Shown here: one piece after another, positions 10,332 through 20,895 of the stretch | How positions within the stretch are numbered: position 1 is the first letter of the stretch | Layout: every line of letters starts with the position of its first letter | Origin: Gerris lacustris | Taxonomy: Eukaryota; Arthropoda; Insecta; Hemiptera; Gerridae | Length of the DNA stretch: 64,000 nt | Assembly (NCBI GenBank): GCA_951217055.1 | Contig: OX578276.1 | Coordinates: forward strand, 76,046,644 to 76,110,643 | Reading direction: 5' to 3' | The notes under the pieces: model-generated | Databases searched by the model: none | Told to the model about the DNA's origin: nothing | Seen by the model: only the letters and a program-made list of their open reading frames with translations | Made by a program: the position numbers and the translations under genes

Positions 10332-13300
10332 TTACTCGAAATAAGGTTTCAAATCTTGTATGTGCCATGTACCAATGCTATCTCCGTCCGGGTTCTTCAA
10401 TTGATATATAACAGGAGAAGTCTTCTTTGCAACAATAAAAGGTCCATGGAACCTATTCGTAAGTTTGGCACTTATATCATCTGCTTGTCTTGACTGGGTA
10501 AAATCTTTCTTTAAGACATGATCACCCACATAAAATTCCAAATTTCTTCTTCGCAGGTTATAGCGACGTGCATTCGACGCATATGCCTTGTCGAGACGTT
10601 CTTTAACATCTTTGTATATCTTTGCCAATTCTGCTGCCTGTCTAGGTTGGTCAAGATCATTCATTATTCCAGGTGGCTGCTCGCACCGGTACAGCTGTGG
10701 CTCTCTGCCGTACATCAAGAATCCTGGGGAATATCCTGTGACTTCATTGATCGCTGTACGTAACGCAAATCCTATTTCAGGCAAGTGAGCATCCCACTTC
10801 TTATGGGAATCTTGGATGTAGGACCTTATCATGGTAAGTATCGTCCGGTTATATCTTTCCGCCGGGTTTGCTTGAGGGTGGCGTTTGGAGTTATAGAAAG
10901 TTCTACAACCATATTTATTAAGCATATCCTTAAAATTTCTGCTAATGAACTCAGGTCCATTATCACAAATTACCACACGTGGTACTCCAAACAGTAAAAA
11001 TGTCTCTTCAAGGTGAGAAGTAACATTCTTCCCAGTAACAGCTCTCATTGGGTGAAGTAATGTAAATTTGGTGAAAGTGTCAACAATTACCAACAGATAT
11101 TTGTAGCCCTTAGTAGAGCGAGGAAACGGTCCCATCACGTCAGCAGCAACCATATCCCAAGGCTGATCAACGCTACGGTTTCTTCCCATTAATCCTGCTG
11201 GAGGGTTTTGATTGGATTTAACTCGTTGACAAACCTGGCACTTAGATACATAACGAGCAACATCCATGTTCAACTTGGGCCAGTAGTAAGAATTCTTGAC
11301 ACGGTGTTGAGTTTTAAATACACCAAGATGACCGGCCGTAACGTCATCATGGCATTCACGAAGAACGTCACCTCTGATATCTTTAGGGACCACAAGCTTC
11401 CAACGATCTTCTGTAGAACCGTGACTGTTGTCTGAAATTAATCGGTACAGCTTATCCTCACTGACTTTGTATAACGGGAAATCATTGGGTTTAGCTTTAA
11501 CATTTCGTAGGAGGTTTTCATACCATTTGTCCTTCACAGTGCTAGGAACATTTACAAGATTAATTTCGATCGTCTCACTTGGTTCATCCACTGGGGATCT
11601 GGAGAGGAAATCTGCAACAACATTATCCTTCCCCTTTCGATGGATCAGTTCAAAATTGTATTGTTGTAAGCGTACTGCCCAACGTGCTAGACGTCCTTGA
11701 GGGTCCTTCAGATTCTGGAGCCAAATAAGACTGTAGTGATCCGTATAAACCGTGAACTTGGTACCTTCGAGGTACGGTCGGAACTTCTCGATCCCCCAAA
11801 GGACCGCAAGGCATTCACGCTCAACCACAGAATAATTCCGCTCTGCCTTGGAAAGGCTTTTAGAAGCGTAAGCGATTACTTTTTCGCCTTCATCATCTCT
11901 TTGACTAAGCACCGCACCAATGCCATAAGCAGACGCATCAGTGTGGAGCTCGAAAGGTAAATCGAAGTTTGGGCAGCTGAGAACCGGGGCCTCGATTAAA
12001 CACCTCTTAACATCGTTGAAAGCAGATTCAGCTTCCTCAGTCCATTTAAAATGAGTCGCCTTCCTCGTTAACGCAGTTAATGGCGCAATCCTCGTTGAGA
12101 ACTCAGGAATGAATCGGCGATACCAAGATGCCATGCCGATCATCCTTCGTACATCTCTTTTGCTTGTGGGTGCAGGTATCTCTAATATCGCATTTACCTT
12201 GTCGGGATCAACTCTCAATCCTCTTTCGTCGACTACATATCCCAGGTATTTCAAAGAAGAACGGCAAAACTCGCATTTCTCTTGATTCACTGAAAGGCCG
12301 GCTGCCTTCAGCCGCGTGAAGATCTCGTCTAGAAGGCGCAAGTGATTTTCAAATGAATTTGTCACTAAAATAATGTCGTCTAAATAGACAAATACATAGG
12401 GCTCTAGTTCAGGACCTAGCACCCTATCGACTAACCGCTGCCATGTGGCTGGAGCATTGTGTAGACCAAAAGGCATGCGCCGGAATTGATATAGCCCTCG
12501 TCCAGGCACAATAAAAGCTGTCTTTTCTCTGCTGCTAGCCTCTAATGGTACCTGCCAATAGGCCGATTTGAGATCTATTGAACTCAAGTATTTTGCATCT
12601 CGTAATCGGTCGAGAATCTGCGTAATATAAGGGAGAGGGTAGGCATCCCGTTGTGTTACTTTATTGACTTTCCTAAAGTCTACACAGAACCTATATCCTC
12701 CACCCTTCTTGGTTACCAAAAGGATCGGAGAGCTCCAGGGACTTTTCGATGGCTCAATAACGCCAATGTCCAACATCTGACGAAGCTCCTCATCAATATG
12801 ACGCTGCATCACCGGAGAGACAGGATAGTACCTCTGGCGAATAGGCTCTGCGTTGCCAGTGTCGATCTTATGCTCGACCAGGGTGGTACAGCCCAATTTA
12901 TTTCCAGCTTCCGCAAAGTATGTAGAAACCAATTGTTCTAGTCGACTTCGTTCCTCGTCCGAAAGATGATCAAGACCTATAAGAACACGATCAGAGTCGC
13001 AAGATGCTATCTCAATGGAATCATTATGAGTAAAAGACCAAGTACCTTTAGACAAGTCTGGGACAATACCAAGTCTCTGCCAGAAATCCAAGCCCAAAAT
13101 GAGTTGATTCTTGACTTTCGGAACGACTAATACTTCAAGGAGTCGGCATTTCCCATCGACTTCCATCACAACGTCAATCACTCCTTCAACTTTATGTGAA
13201 CGTCCATCAGCCACAAAGATCTCTTTGAGTCCTGAGCGACGACACTTTAAACCTAATTTCATCAATTGTTCGCGGCCATCACGTCCAACAATTGTTTTGG

Positions 13301-13343
13301 TAGAACCCGAATCCAAGAGACCTAACATCTTCGCACCCATCAT
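10332..13343 (-). CDS. pol: Ty3/gypsy pol polyprotein (protease-RT-RNase H-integrase)
   Basis: The 1003-residue frame has every enzyme of a Ty3/gypsy element. Protease is at the start (LLDSGSTKTIVG, active-site D-S-G). RT follows, with the polymerase motif VYLDDI near residue 320. RNase H has HTDASAYGIGAVLSQ near 470. The integrase zinc finger is H-x-H plus CQVCQ near 690, and the core carries D in ADVMGP, D in CDNGPEF and E in NPAERYN. No stop interrupts it. The first methionine (13343) is not necessarily the start: the same frame is open upstream across the gag stop and encodes residues typical of protease entry (RPYLEVN). Pol is in the -1 frame relative to gag, so expression by frameshifting or reinitiation is likely. 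I see no classical slippery heptamer near the gag stop. Confidence 0.96.
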   Translation of the reverse strand: MMGAKMLGLLDSGSTKTIVGRDGREQLMKLGLKCRRSGLKEIFVADGRSHKVEGVIDVVMEVDGKCRLLEVLVVPKVKNQLILGLDFWQRLGIVPDLSKGTWSFTHNDSIEIASCDSDRVLIGLDHLSDEERSRLEQLVSTYFAEAGNKLGCTTLVEHKIDTGNAEPIRQRYYPVSPVMQRHIDEELRQMLDIGVIEPSKSPWSSPILLVTKKGGGYRFCVDFRKVNKVTQRDAYPLPYITQILDRLRDAKYLSSIDLKSAYWQVPLEASSREKTAFIVPGRGLYQFRRMPFGLHNAPATWQRLVDRVLGPELEPYVFVYLDDIILVTNSFENHLRLLDEIFTRLKAAGLSVNQEKCEFCRSSLKYLGYVVDERGLRVDPDKVNAILEIPAPTSKRDVRRMIGMASWYRRFIPEFSTRIAPLTALTRKATHFKWTEEAESAFNDVKRCLIEAPVLSCPNFDLPFELHTDASAYGIGAVLSQRDDEGEKVIAYASKSLSKAERNYSVVERECLAVLWGIEKFRPYLEGTKFTVYTDHYSLIWLQNLKDPQGRLARWAVRLQQYNFELIHRKGKDNVVADFLSRSPVDEPSETIEINLVNVPSTVKDKWYENLLRNVKAKPNDFPLYKVSEDKLYRLISDNSHGSTEDRWKLVVPKDIRGDVLRECHDDVTAGHLGVFKTQHRVKNSYYWPKLNMDVARYVSKCQVCQRVKSNQNPPAGLMGRNRSVDQPWDMVAADVMGPFPRSTKGYKYLLVIVDTFTKFTLLHPMRAVTGKNVTSHLEETFLLFGVPRVVICDNGPEFISRNFKDMLNKYGCRTFYNSKRHPQANPAERYNRTILTMIRSYIQDSHKKWDAHLPEIGFALRTAINEVTGYSPGFLMYGREPQLYRCEQPPGIMNDLDQPRQAAELAKIYKDVKERLDKAYASNARRYNLRRRNLEFYVGDHVLKKDFTQSRQADDISAKLTNRFHGPFIVAKKTSPVIYQLKNPDGDSIGTWHIQDLKPYFE

Positions 13344-13408
13344 GTTAACCTCTAAATATGGTCTGGCATCTCCTGGAACGCGACATAAAATGGTATTAAT
13401 TGCATTAA

Positions 13409-15013
13409 CTAGTCCGACCGGTCTTCTGTTTGATTTTGAGCATTGGCGAAGCGAGGGCCGGTCTGGTTGCGCTTCGCGAACTCGTTTCCCTGCCGTGGAG
13501 TATAGCGATTGCTACTATACCTTGAACTATTATGGTACTCTCTGGTTGGTTGATAAGCACGGGAACCGTTACCGTACTTGGAAGAACTCTGAGTTGGACA
13601 TTCGGAACGATAGTGCCCTTCTTTTTTGCAATCCCAGCAAATGACTGTTGATTTCCCTTGTGATCGAAAGTTTTTCCTATCAGCAAAACTCTTTGTCGGT
13701 GGCCTGTCGAAAATCTCAGATACTCTCGCATGATCTCTTTTGTTTTCAGAGCGGTTACTTCTATATGCTAACTCAGGCTCAACTAAGGAACGCTTCGGCG
13801 TCTCCTTTAAACGCAATGCTCGACATCGACCTCTCTCTAATCTGAAGACTATCTCCTCCAACTGGTCTAAAGTGGAATACTGCTGCAGACTGAGATGTCC
13901 TTGATACTCACCTAAAAGGTTGTCTTCAATAATCTCCAGTTGTTTCCTCTCAGAAGGTGGATCCGACAGTCTACTAAACAGATTGTTCATTTTAGACAGG
14001 TAGACGACTACAGGTTCATCAACACCTTGACGACGATTCATTATCTCAATAAGTAACCGCTTATCGTAGTCCGGGTCCTGGAATGCTTTCCGGAGTTTAA
14101 CCTCTAATTCCTTCCAAGATGTTATTCTGGAACGTGCAGCTCTGTAGACTGCTAAAGCTGATCCTGTAAATAAGTCTCCTGCCGATTTAAATAAAACTCG
14201 TTCGGACATGTGGTTTGACTCCATTTTATCACGTACAATCGCCAAGAACGAACCTATACTTGCGTTGGGATCATCCCCTGAAAATTTTAAGTTCCAGGAC
14301 GATACAGGTTTCTGTTTCAAATAAGTGTGGCTACTCTTATGTTGACGTCTATGAGGTGAGGGTTCTAAGGAAGAGTTACTGTGTTCAGAATCCGTCGAAG
14401 AAAATAATTCCCTAGTTGGTTTAACAGCTCTACGAACTGATCTTCTAGGTGACTCCCCTTTGCTTGATCCAGGTTTCGGGTTGCTGATTTCTGGAATCAT
14501 AATCTTAGCTGCGTTGCTTTGTGGTTGATCAGTATCGACTTGACTAGTCTCCCCTTCAGTTGTATAAGTATGTCCATGTACTGTAGATTCCAAGGCCTCT
14601 AACAGATCCTTAAGTGTATTTATAAGCCTGTCTCTTAAAGTTATCAAGTCTTCCTCTTCAGGTAATAGATTAATACGCTCTAATCGTCCGAGTACATGCG
14701 CTCCCTTAACAATAAGTTTAGGATATTCTCCTCTTTCTTTACCTCCAAAACCGGAATAATTTTTTATCGCTGTTTGTAAGAAATCTACTTTTCCTTTACA
14801 AATTTCAATTTCTTCCTCAGGGTTATCAGGAGTCCAAGTAGGGTCATCATCTTCCTTACGTAAAATTTCCCTTAATGACTTCCTCAGGGTGTCCATACTT
14901 AAAGCAGAGTCGAATGGGACCTTCCGAACTCGAAGTTCATATTCGATCTCATCTCGATCCAATCGATTAATATTTTTCTTTATAATATTCATATTGTAAA
15001 AAAAATAAAACAA
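13409..15013 (-). CDS. gag: Ty3/gypsy Gag with CCHC zinc knuckle
   Basis: The 534-residue structural protein packages element RNA. The N-terminal third is charged and helical. A proline/serine-rich linker (around residues 180-230) precedes a capsid-like region containing SWKELEVKLRKAF. Near the C-terminus sits one C-x2-C-x4-H-x4-C knuckle, CWDCKKEGHYRSEC, which binds nucleic acid. The tail is rich in S, Y, R and N. Its TAG stop (13409-13411) lies 65 bases before the first pol methionine, with the pol frame already open through this gap. The start at 15013 is the first ATG after the leader; a second methionine (MNIIKKN) follows eight codons later. Confidence 0.93.
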   Translation of the reverse strand: MFYFFYNMNIIKKNINRLDRDEIEYELRVRKVPFDSALSMDTLRKSLREILRKEDDDPTWTPDNPEEEIEICKGKVDFLQTAIKNYSGFGGKERGEYPKLIVKGAHVLGRLERINLLPEEEDLITLRDRLINTLKDLLEALESTVHGHTYTTEGETSQVDTDQPQSNAAKIMIPEISNPKPGSSKGESPRRSVRRAVKPTRELFSSTDSEHSNSSLEPSPHRRQHKSSHTYLKQKPVSSWNLKFSGDDPNASIGSFLAIVRDKMESNHMSERVLFKSAGDLFTGSALAVYRAARSRITSWKELEVKLRKAFQDPDYDKRLLIEIMNRRQGVDEPVVVYLSKMNNLFSRLSDPPSERKQLEIIEDNLLGEYQGHLSLQQYSTLDQLEEIVFRLERGRCRALRLKETPKRSLVEPELAYRSNRSENKRDHARVSEIFDRPPTKSFADRKNFRSQGKSTVICWDCKKEGHYRSECPTQSSSKYGNGSRAYQPTREYHNSSRYSSNRYTPRQGNEFAKRNQTGPRFANAQNQTEDRSD

Positions 15014-15189
15014 AACCTATCAAAAAAACAAGGCAAGTTTAGAAGAAAAAAAAAGAAGAAAATAATATTTATATAACCTCAACAGACAAAAAAAATCATT
15101 TAAAAAAATTATCTTAAGAATTAAACAAAATCAACATACAAACACACTTCTCACACCAAAAATTAATACTAATAGGACCTCCAAATCGG

Positions 15190-15207
15190 GCCCCACGTTG
15201 GGCGCCA
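15190..15207 (-). promoter_or_regulatory. Primer-binding site
   Basis: On the minus strand TGGCGCCCAACGTGGGGC begins four bases after the 5' LTR. The TGG start matches a tRNA 3' CCA end, and TGGCGCCC is common in retroelement primer sites. I do not assign the tRNA. Confidence 0.85.
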
Positions 15208-15211
15208 AAAT

Positions 15212-16666
15212 TGTAACCTAAAAAGGGGTTGCCGACTAGGTTCAGTTGGGGTGGGTTGGAAAAAGGAGTAGGGTTGGTCAGTGAGTGTGTAAAATAATTA
15301 ATTTTCAATATTAAGCAAAAAAAAATATTTACTACTATTGAACTTATTGAAGTTCATAAGAAACTACAATAAACATGAAAACAAATTATCCTATAGATAA
15401 GTAAAATTATAAGGATGAACCTCAGAATTATAAAAAAAAAGAATAATGAATCACAATGTGTGAAAAGAATAAAATGTAACCTACAATAAGTAAAATAATA
15501 ATTCTGAACTTAAGGAAATAAATTGCTGTCTTCTAACAGTTCTTATTCATTTAAACCTTCGAAATAACCAATAATACAATAATAATAATAATTAAATTAA
15601 AATGCAATCTAATAAAATTTCAAGTCTACTTATGATGACATAATAGAATAAAAGAGACTCGGGTCATAGTTGAGTTGAATCCCCAGAAGACTAGAGAAGA
15701 AAACTCGGCCTAATTATAGAAGTCTTCACACCTGATCTTTGTTAAGTTTTAATTATAACCCCGTCGTGCATGTACTTAATCGGGTCCGTAGAACCTCTAC
15801 ACGCACCTACCGGCCGCACTTAAAGTAGTCCACACACGAGAAGTGCACACGCACCATAAATCCTCAAACGGATATGCAGACTAACAGTTGAGTATTTAAT
15901 AAATCTAACTAAAAATAAAGTCCTAAAATGTAATTAAAATTAATGCACATGAAGTGTCCAAATGGGGTTCTCAGTTTTAATTACTAATCGAAAACTAGGA
16001 CTTAGCTGGTCTACGCCGTTGTGTGGAGCAAAAGCAACCTTGTAGAACGCTAGGGCTGAGCGGCGTCGTTGAGTTGGAGTGCCTACTCTACTAGCTTACG
16101 TAAGGTCCGTCGTAGATCCGCTGAGCGTGACGTCGCCTCCGTATCCAGTGAGTCTCCTGGCTAGGCTAGCTGGCTAGACCTCGACTGACGCATCGTTCTA
16201 TTCCTCCGCTAATCCAGCCTTCTTCCCCCCCGAGTCTCTCTTATCTCAAACTGATAATCCTCTAACAAACTAACTCTTGTTTACAACAAAGATGTTTACA
16301 TCTAAACAATCAACCTATCTTCTAAGGATAAACAACACTCACGGGAAAGGTGTAAGGTAAAATGTATTGTTATATTTATTATCGATGTTTATTTATATGC
16401 AAGTTTATTTATATTATTATAAGCTAATTTATTTCTTTATTATGCATGCATTCCATTATTAATTTATAAAACTTATTATTATATCATTTATTTAAAATAG
16501 TTTAGTTAGAGTACTCATTAATTATATTATTATTTAATTATTATTATCATTTAATCATTATTATTATTTAATTATTAATCTTATTATTATTATTCTTATT
16601 ATTCTTATTATAATTATTATTTAATAATTGAGGTTTATTTAATTAATAAATTTTATAATCGTTACA
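15212..16666 (-). repeat. 5' LTR of the complete Ty3/gypsy element
   Basis: 1455 bp bounded by TGTAAC and GTTACA, matching the LTR at 8821-10275 except for one base noted by eye. It would carry the element promoter. Confidence 0.95.
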
Positions 16667-16984
16667 AGAAACCTCCTCCAAATTAAAGCCTGTACCATTC
16701 CATTACCTACCGAGTTGATGTACGGGATTACGACCAGTATAACTGAAAATTATTAAAAAACTTCATGCTCGAATGTCATTATACCTTAAAAAGTTATACT
16801 TTATTAAATCTAAGAATGGCAGTAGTAGATATTATTAATGAATTTCTTCGAGTTTTTTAAGTAAAAATTTATTTAGCTCGCAAATTAAAATACTCTGCCA
16901 ATTAATGTGGCACATAGCTTCCTCGCAAAGAAAAGACCGAATTAAGAAAAATACCTTGATAAAAATAATCAAAAAGTTGGAACG

Positions 16985-17700
16985 GCACGGCACTGTTCCA
17001 GTAAATATTTAATAAAGTTGAAGAAATTTAAACATTTGTTGGAGAAACAAAGCCTCCAACAAGCACCAAAAGTTAGCGCACATATAATTAATTAATTAAA
17101 CAAATATAAAACTGCAACCAAATCGTAGAAACCGCTGTATAAAAAGTTTTTTTTTTGTTTTACCCCCCTCAAAACTAAAAATGACACAAAATAGAATATA
17201 ACAAAAATTAATCTACTATGCAAGAGCTTTTCAACGATATACATCATATTATAAAAGATTAACTATAACATTTGTACCCCTGTACTCTGAGGTACCAAAA
17301 TTATATTTTTAAGAAACAAACAATACAAAAGGGCATTTCAAGTAAATATCACGGCGGCACTGTTCAAGTAAATATTTATTTAATTACTTTGGTACTAACC
17401 AAAATATTTCGGAGAAACAAAGGATCTAACATGCGCCAAATGTTAGTGCACATATAATTTATTTAATAAATAAATAACACAGCAACCAAATCGTAAAAGC
17501 CGCTATATAAAAAGTTTTTTCAATTTTACCCCACTCAAAACTAAAAATAGAACATAACAAAAATTAATCTGCTATTCAAGAGCTTTTCAACGATATACAT
17601 CATATTATAAAAGATTAACTTTAACATTTGTACCCCAGTATTCTAAGGTACCAAAATTATATTTAAAAAAAATAAAAAATAAAAAAACATTACAAAAGGG
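16985..17700. repeat. Tandem duplication, two ~360-bp units
   Basis: Unit 1 (about 16985-17345) and unit 2 (about 17350-17700) share the same order of blocks: GGCACTGTTC, GGAGAAACAAAG, GCACATATAATT, CAACCAAATCGTA, CTCAAAACTAAAAAT, AAGAGCTTTTCAACGATATA and GAGGTACCAAAATTATAT (TAAGGTACC in unit 2). No coding potential. Divergence between units is visible, so the duplication is old. Confidence 0.75.
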
Positions 17701-18452
17701 CATTCGTTTTACTAATAAATAAAAATAAAATAACCTAATAACAAAAAATTATTTAAACCCTTTAACCTACAACAAAATTATAAATCGGTACAAAAGTACG
17801 TGTACAACTTTTTAAAAAATAAATAAATATAATAGCTTTAATGTACAAATCAAGGCCTTTCAAATGATATACGACACCATATTAAAAACCAAAAAAGTGG
17901 TCACGTGACACGGCACACAAAAAAAGTGTACTCTCATGTTCTCAGCAAATAGGATGAACTAATGAAATAAAATATACTCAATTTAAAGAGCATTAGTGTG
18001 AGATTCAAGCACCTCAATCAGAAATAAAATCGGTTAACAATTTTAGAAACTACAGCCATTCAAAGTCAAAAATAGAAAAAAATAAAAACAAAAATAATAC
18101 CAAAATTATCACCATTTAGGGTACAACCGATAAAGGTACGACAAAAAGTCATAGAACTAAAGTTGTAGATCTTTAAAAATCAGTTACCGCTGGTGCTATC
18201 TGTTTTCCAATAAGACTTACCGTTTAGCCGCAACAAGCCCCAAAACAGCTAAAAAATCAAGTCGGCCATTTTTATTTTTTTAGGGGGGAAGGAGTGGGAA
18301 AAGTAAACTTTTTATACTTATTTTGGTCACAATATGGACATTGCGCGTCGAATGGCGCAAACCTCAAGTCTCTAGCTCTTCTGGAAGTGGGTAAACATTA
18401 ATGTCAGTGAGTGAGTGAGTCAGTTAGCCATGCGGCTTTATAGTATATAGAC
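17701..18452. other. Non-coding repeat-like sequence
   Basis: A-rich sequence with no gene. It ends in a GTGAGTGAGTGAGTCAGTTAGCC motif typical of insect repeat termini. The exact family is not identified. Confidence 0.4.
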
Positions 18453-18898
18453 ATATTAATTTAGCACGATTTAAAGTGCGCAGAAAGTTGAAATTAGGCA
18501 GGTGTTATCTGCAGGCTACTTTCGACAAACCATAAAAATTTCATACAAATCAGATGGTTACTTTTAAAGATATGGCAGTAAATAAATGTATGTTTATGAG
18601 CATGTGGAAGATAAACAAATAAGAGCAGAAGGTTGAAACTTATATGGGACCAACAATGGGCTAATTGTGACCTACCACCCAAATTTCATTGAAATTGGAC
18701 GTGTAGTTTTTAAGATATGGTGGTTCGCAAAAATTGAACGACAGACCGACAGACAGACACGGGACCAAAAATGTTCCCTGATGTCTGAAACGGATTTCTG
18801 TCTTGGAATTTTTGAAATCGGAGATATAAAATATTTTCGTTCTTCAGAACGATCACATAGCTTCCGTTACCTTCGGTAAGCTCGGAAGCAAAATATTC
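18453..18898 (+). repeat. Dispersed repeat family A, copy 1
   Basis: About 450 bp running from TTTAGCACGATTTAAAG to CTCGGAAGCAAAATATT. Internal blocks: TTTCGACAAACCAT, GGGACCAACAATGGGCTAA, GACCTACCACCCAAATTTCA and CAGACAGACACGGGACC. Five other copies were found in this window: 19640-20155 and 25430-26150 on plus, 49879-50442 and 55130-55467 on minus, and the first part at 56845-57110. No ORF is conserved between copies. Confidence 0.85.
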
Positions 18899-19104
18899 AT
18901 TATTGATTATTTATTCACAAACGATGTCTGAGTAAATAAATAAATGGTACATTCTTAAACCTATTAAATGGAAGAAAGAGTTACGGGACAAAGACTTCAT
19001 GTTATAACATACATATAAATTTTATGTCAGTTTAATTGTAAGAAATTTCAAATGTTAGATTACCTTTCTATAAGATAAATGGCCCCAGAATATTAAAAAC
19101 AGCT

Positions 19105-19640
19105 TAGCTTGTCTTTAGGAGAGGCAACATGTGACAGTGTGAATGATTTTATTTGCTTAGGGTTTATTATAAATACAAATAACAATTTTATTTTCAATGT
19201 AATTAATGAAAGGACGCACGAGCTGGTAACAAGGCTTATTTTGCAACCCTTATACCTTACTAAACTTTTAAAAGATTCTTATGCAGCCTATAGTGACGTA
19301 TGGTGCAAAGCCTAGAACTTAGATAACAGCAGATGAAAGAGCACAGACAGTATTTAAGCACAGAGTAGTACGACGAATATGTGGACCATTATAGGAAACT
19401 GGTGAGCGGAGAATCCACTCAAATATTGAAGTCAATCGTATCTTGAAGTGTGAAAATATTGTATGATTTCTTAAATATCTTATATTAGGATGGCTTTGAA
19501 CTAGGGGAACGTATGGAGGATGGCAGGATACAAAAAATATTTGACGAAGAGGAAAACCCATGGATCGAAGATTTGGAAGAATATTTCAGGATGCTCCAGA
19601 TTAGAGGATCAATAGCAAAAATACTCTGTCAAAGAGTGTG
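19105..19640 (+). pseudogene. Decayed non-LTR retrotransposon, C-terminal end of reverse-transcriptase ORF
   Basis: Read in all three plus frames, the sequence gives the characteristic end of LINE-type pol proteins in broken order. The segments are a FICLG-IINT block, a VTYGAKP-like block after the thumb, RRICGP near 19375, WIEDLEE near 19561 and FRMLQIRG near 19590. Several frameshifts and stops separate them, so it is dead. No endonuclease or catalytic RT part remains. The 5' truncation is typical of LINE insertions. Family copy A2 begins where it ends. Confidence 0.7.
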
Positions 19641-20155
19641 ACATATAGCTACCTCGCGCCCTATTTCGTATGTTTTAATAATTTTATGCTTTTACAACCT
19701 GTTAGTGTCAAATATATTTAATTTTTCCTCCGTTCATCTAATCTGCCAAAATTGTTTTGATTTTCTACATGAATTAAAGTATCAATTTAGCAAAATTTAA
19801 AGAGCGCAGACGGTTGAAATAATTGATCTCGGGCTATCTCTGGGCTACTTTCGACTAATCATCCAAATTTAAAAAAATTGTACTTTTGAAGATATAGGTG
19901 TAAATAATGTATGTTTGCGTGCACGTGGAAGAGAAACAAATTGGTGCAGAAGGTTGAAAGTTGAACCTGATATGCATGGGACCAACAATGGGCTAATTAT
20001 GACCTGTCATCCAAATTTTATTAAATTCTGACTAGTTTTTAAGATATGTTGGTTCACAAATATTGACCCACAGACAAATACGGAACCAAAAATGTTCCCT
20101 AATGACTGAACCGGATTTGCGTCTAGGAATTTTTGAAATCAGAGACAATATTTAT
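19640..20155 (+). repeat. Dispersed repeat family A, copy 2
   Basis: Contains GACATATAGCTACCTCGCG at the start, then TTTCGACTAATCATCCAAA, GGGACCAACAATGGGCTAA and CCAAAAATGTTCCCTAATG in family order. It is more diverged than copy 1. Confidence 0.8.
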
Positions 20156-20245
20156 TTATGATACTAGGCAGCAAAATGGAATTTTGCTGTGTTTTAGTTT
20201 CGAGCCGAAGGCGAGGATAGGCTATAGGCTAAACAAATTTACTGC

Positions 20246-20350
20246 AGAGGCGAAGCCAAGGCAGGAAATTTACTATTTTACAGACAAGGCGAAGCCGAGT
20301 CAGGAAAATTACATTTTGGCTGACGAGGCGAAGCCGAGGCAGGAAAATGT
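20246..20350 (+). repeat. Short tandem array, about three 40-bp units
   Basis: Each unit begins AGGCGAAGCC(A/G)AGGCAGGAAA or a one-base variant and continues with an AT-rich spacer. Partial units lie on both sides (GAGCCGAAGGCGAGG near 20201, GTGTAACCGAAGCAGG near 20361). Confidence 0.75.
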
Positions 20351-20472
20351 TACTTGCTAAGGTGTAACCGAAGCAGGTAATCTCTAAACGAGTCAAGAAT
20401 GTTTCCTTTGCTGCATAGTTACATACAATATTAATTTTATCTACTAACAGCAGAAAAATTACACTAATTAGG

Positions 20473-20895
20473 GGAAAGTAGGGTAAAACCGGGTACGCGG
20501 GTCAAACCGGGTACCTCAATTTTTCCTAAACTAGTGCTGCTATCTATATCTAGTAATGCAGTCAACTCAATCCTGGATGCCTCTCAGTTGGTTTGTGCTA
20601 GGTAATGAAAGACGAAACATCGTTTGTTTTATTCAGCACGTACTTAAAGTTTTTTTGCCAGTTTTTTTTACAAGACTTTGTTTGTGTTGTTAGCAAAGAG
20701 CCCTTACATTTAATACGTGGAAAGTAAACCTGTTTAATATGTATTTTAAATAGAATAATTAGACACCAGTGTGAGATTTTTGCAATCACCTGTTGATGAA
20801 TGACAGCCATTTGTTTTTTAAAACACCCCTTGGGGTAATACCGGATACCAATAGGAAGGGCAAAATCGGGTAGTACCCGATATTAACCCTATATT
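20473..20895. repeat. Non-autonomous repeat with GGGTAAAACCGGGTA-type ends
   Basis: The left end repeats ACCGGGTAC twice (20490-20515). The right end carries GGGGTAATACCGGATACC and a run ending GGGTAGTACCCGATATTAA. The ends are partly inverted copies. It resembles small insect DNA-transposon derivatives. No ORF. The family name is not assigned. Confidence 0.45.

Larger units (their letters stand above)
8821..16666 (-). mobile_element. Complete, young Ty3/gypsy LTR retrotransposon
   Basis: The 7846-bp element runs from TGTAAC at 8821 to GTTACA at 16666. Both LTRs are 1455 bp long and by eye differ at one base (T at 9255, G at 15646). A 4-bp target duplication AGAA flanks it (8817-8820 and 16667-16670). 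Read on the minus strand the order is LTR, primer-binding site, gag, pol, polypurine tract, LTR. Both reading frames are open. Identical LTRs at insertion and near-identity now imply a very recent insertion, and the copy may still be competent. There is no envelope-like ORF after pol. Confidence 0.97.

Noticed and set aside
10518..13644. Many plus-strand ORFs of 60-177 codons
   Set aside because: They lie antisense to gag and pol of the minus-strand Ty3/gypsy element and have no protein character of their own.
13405..13731. 108-codon minus-strand ORF overlapping the gag end
   Set aside because: It is in neither the gag nor the pol frame and has no motif; an overlap shadow.
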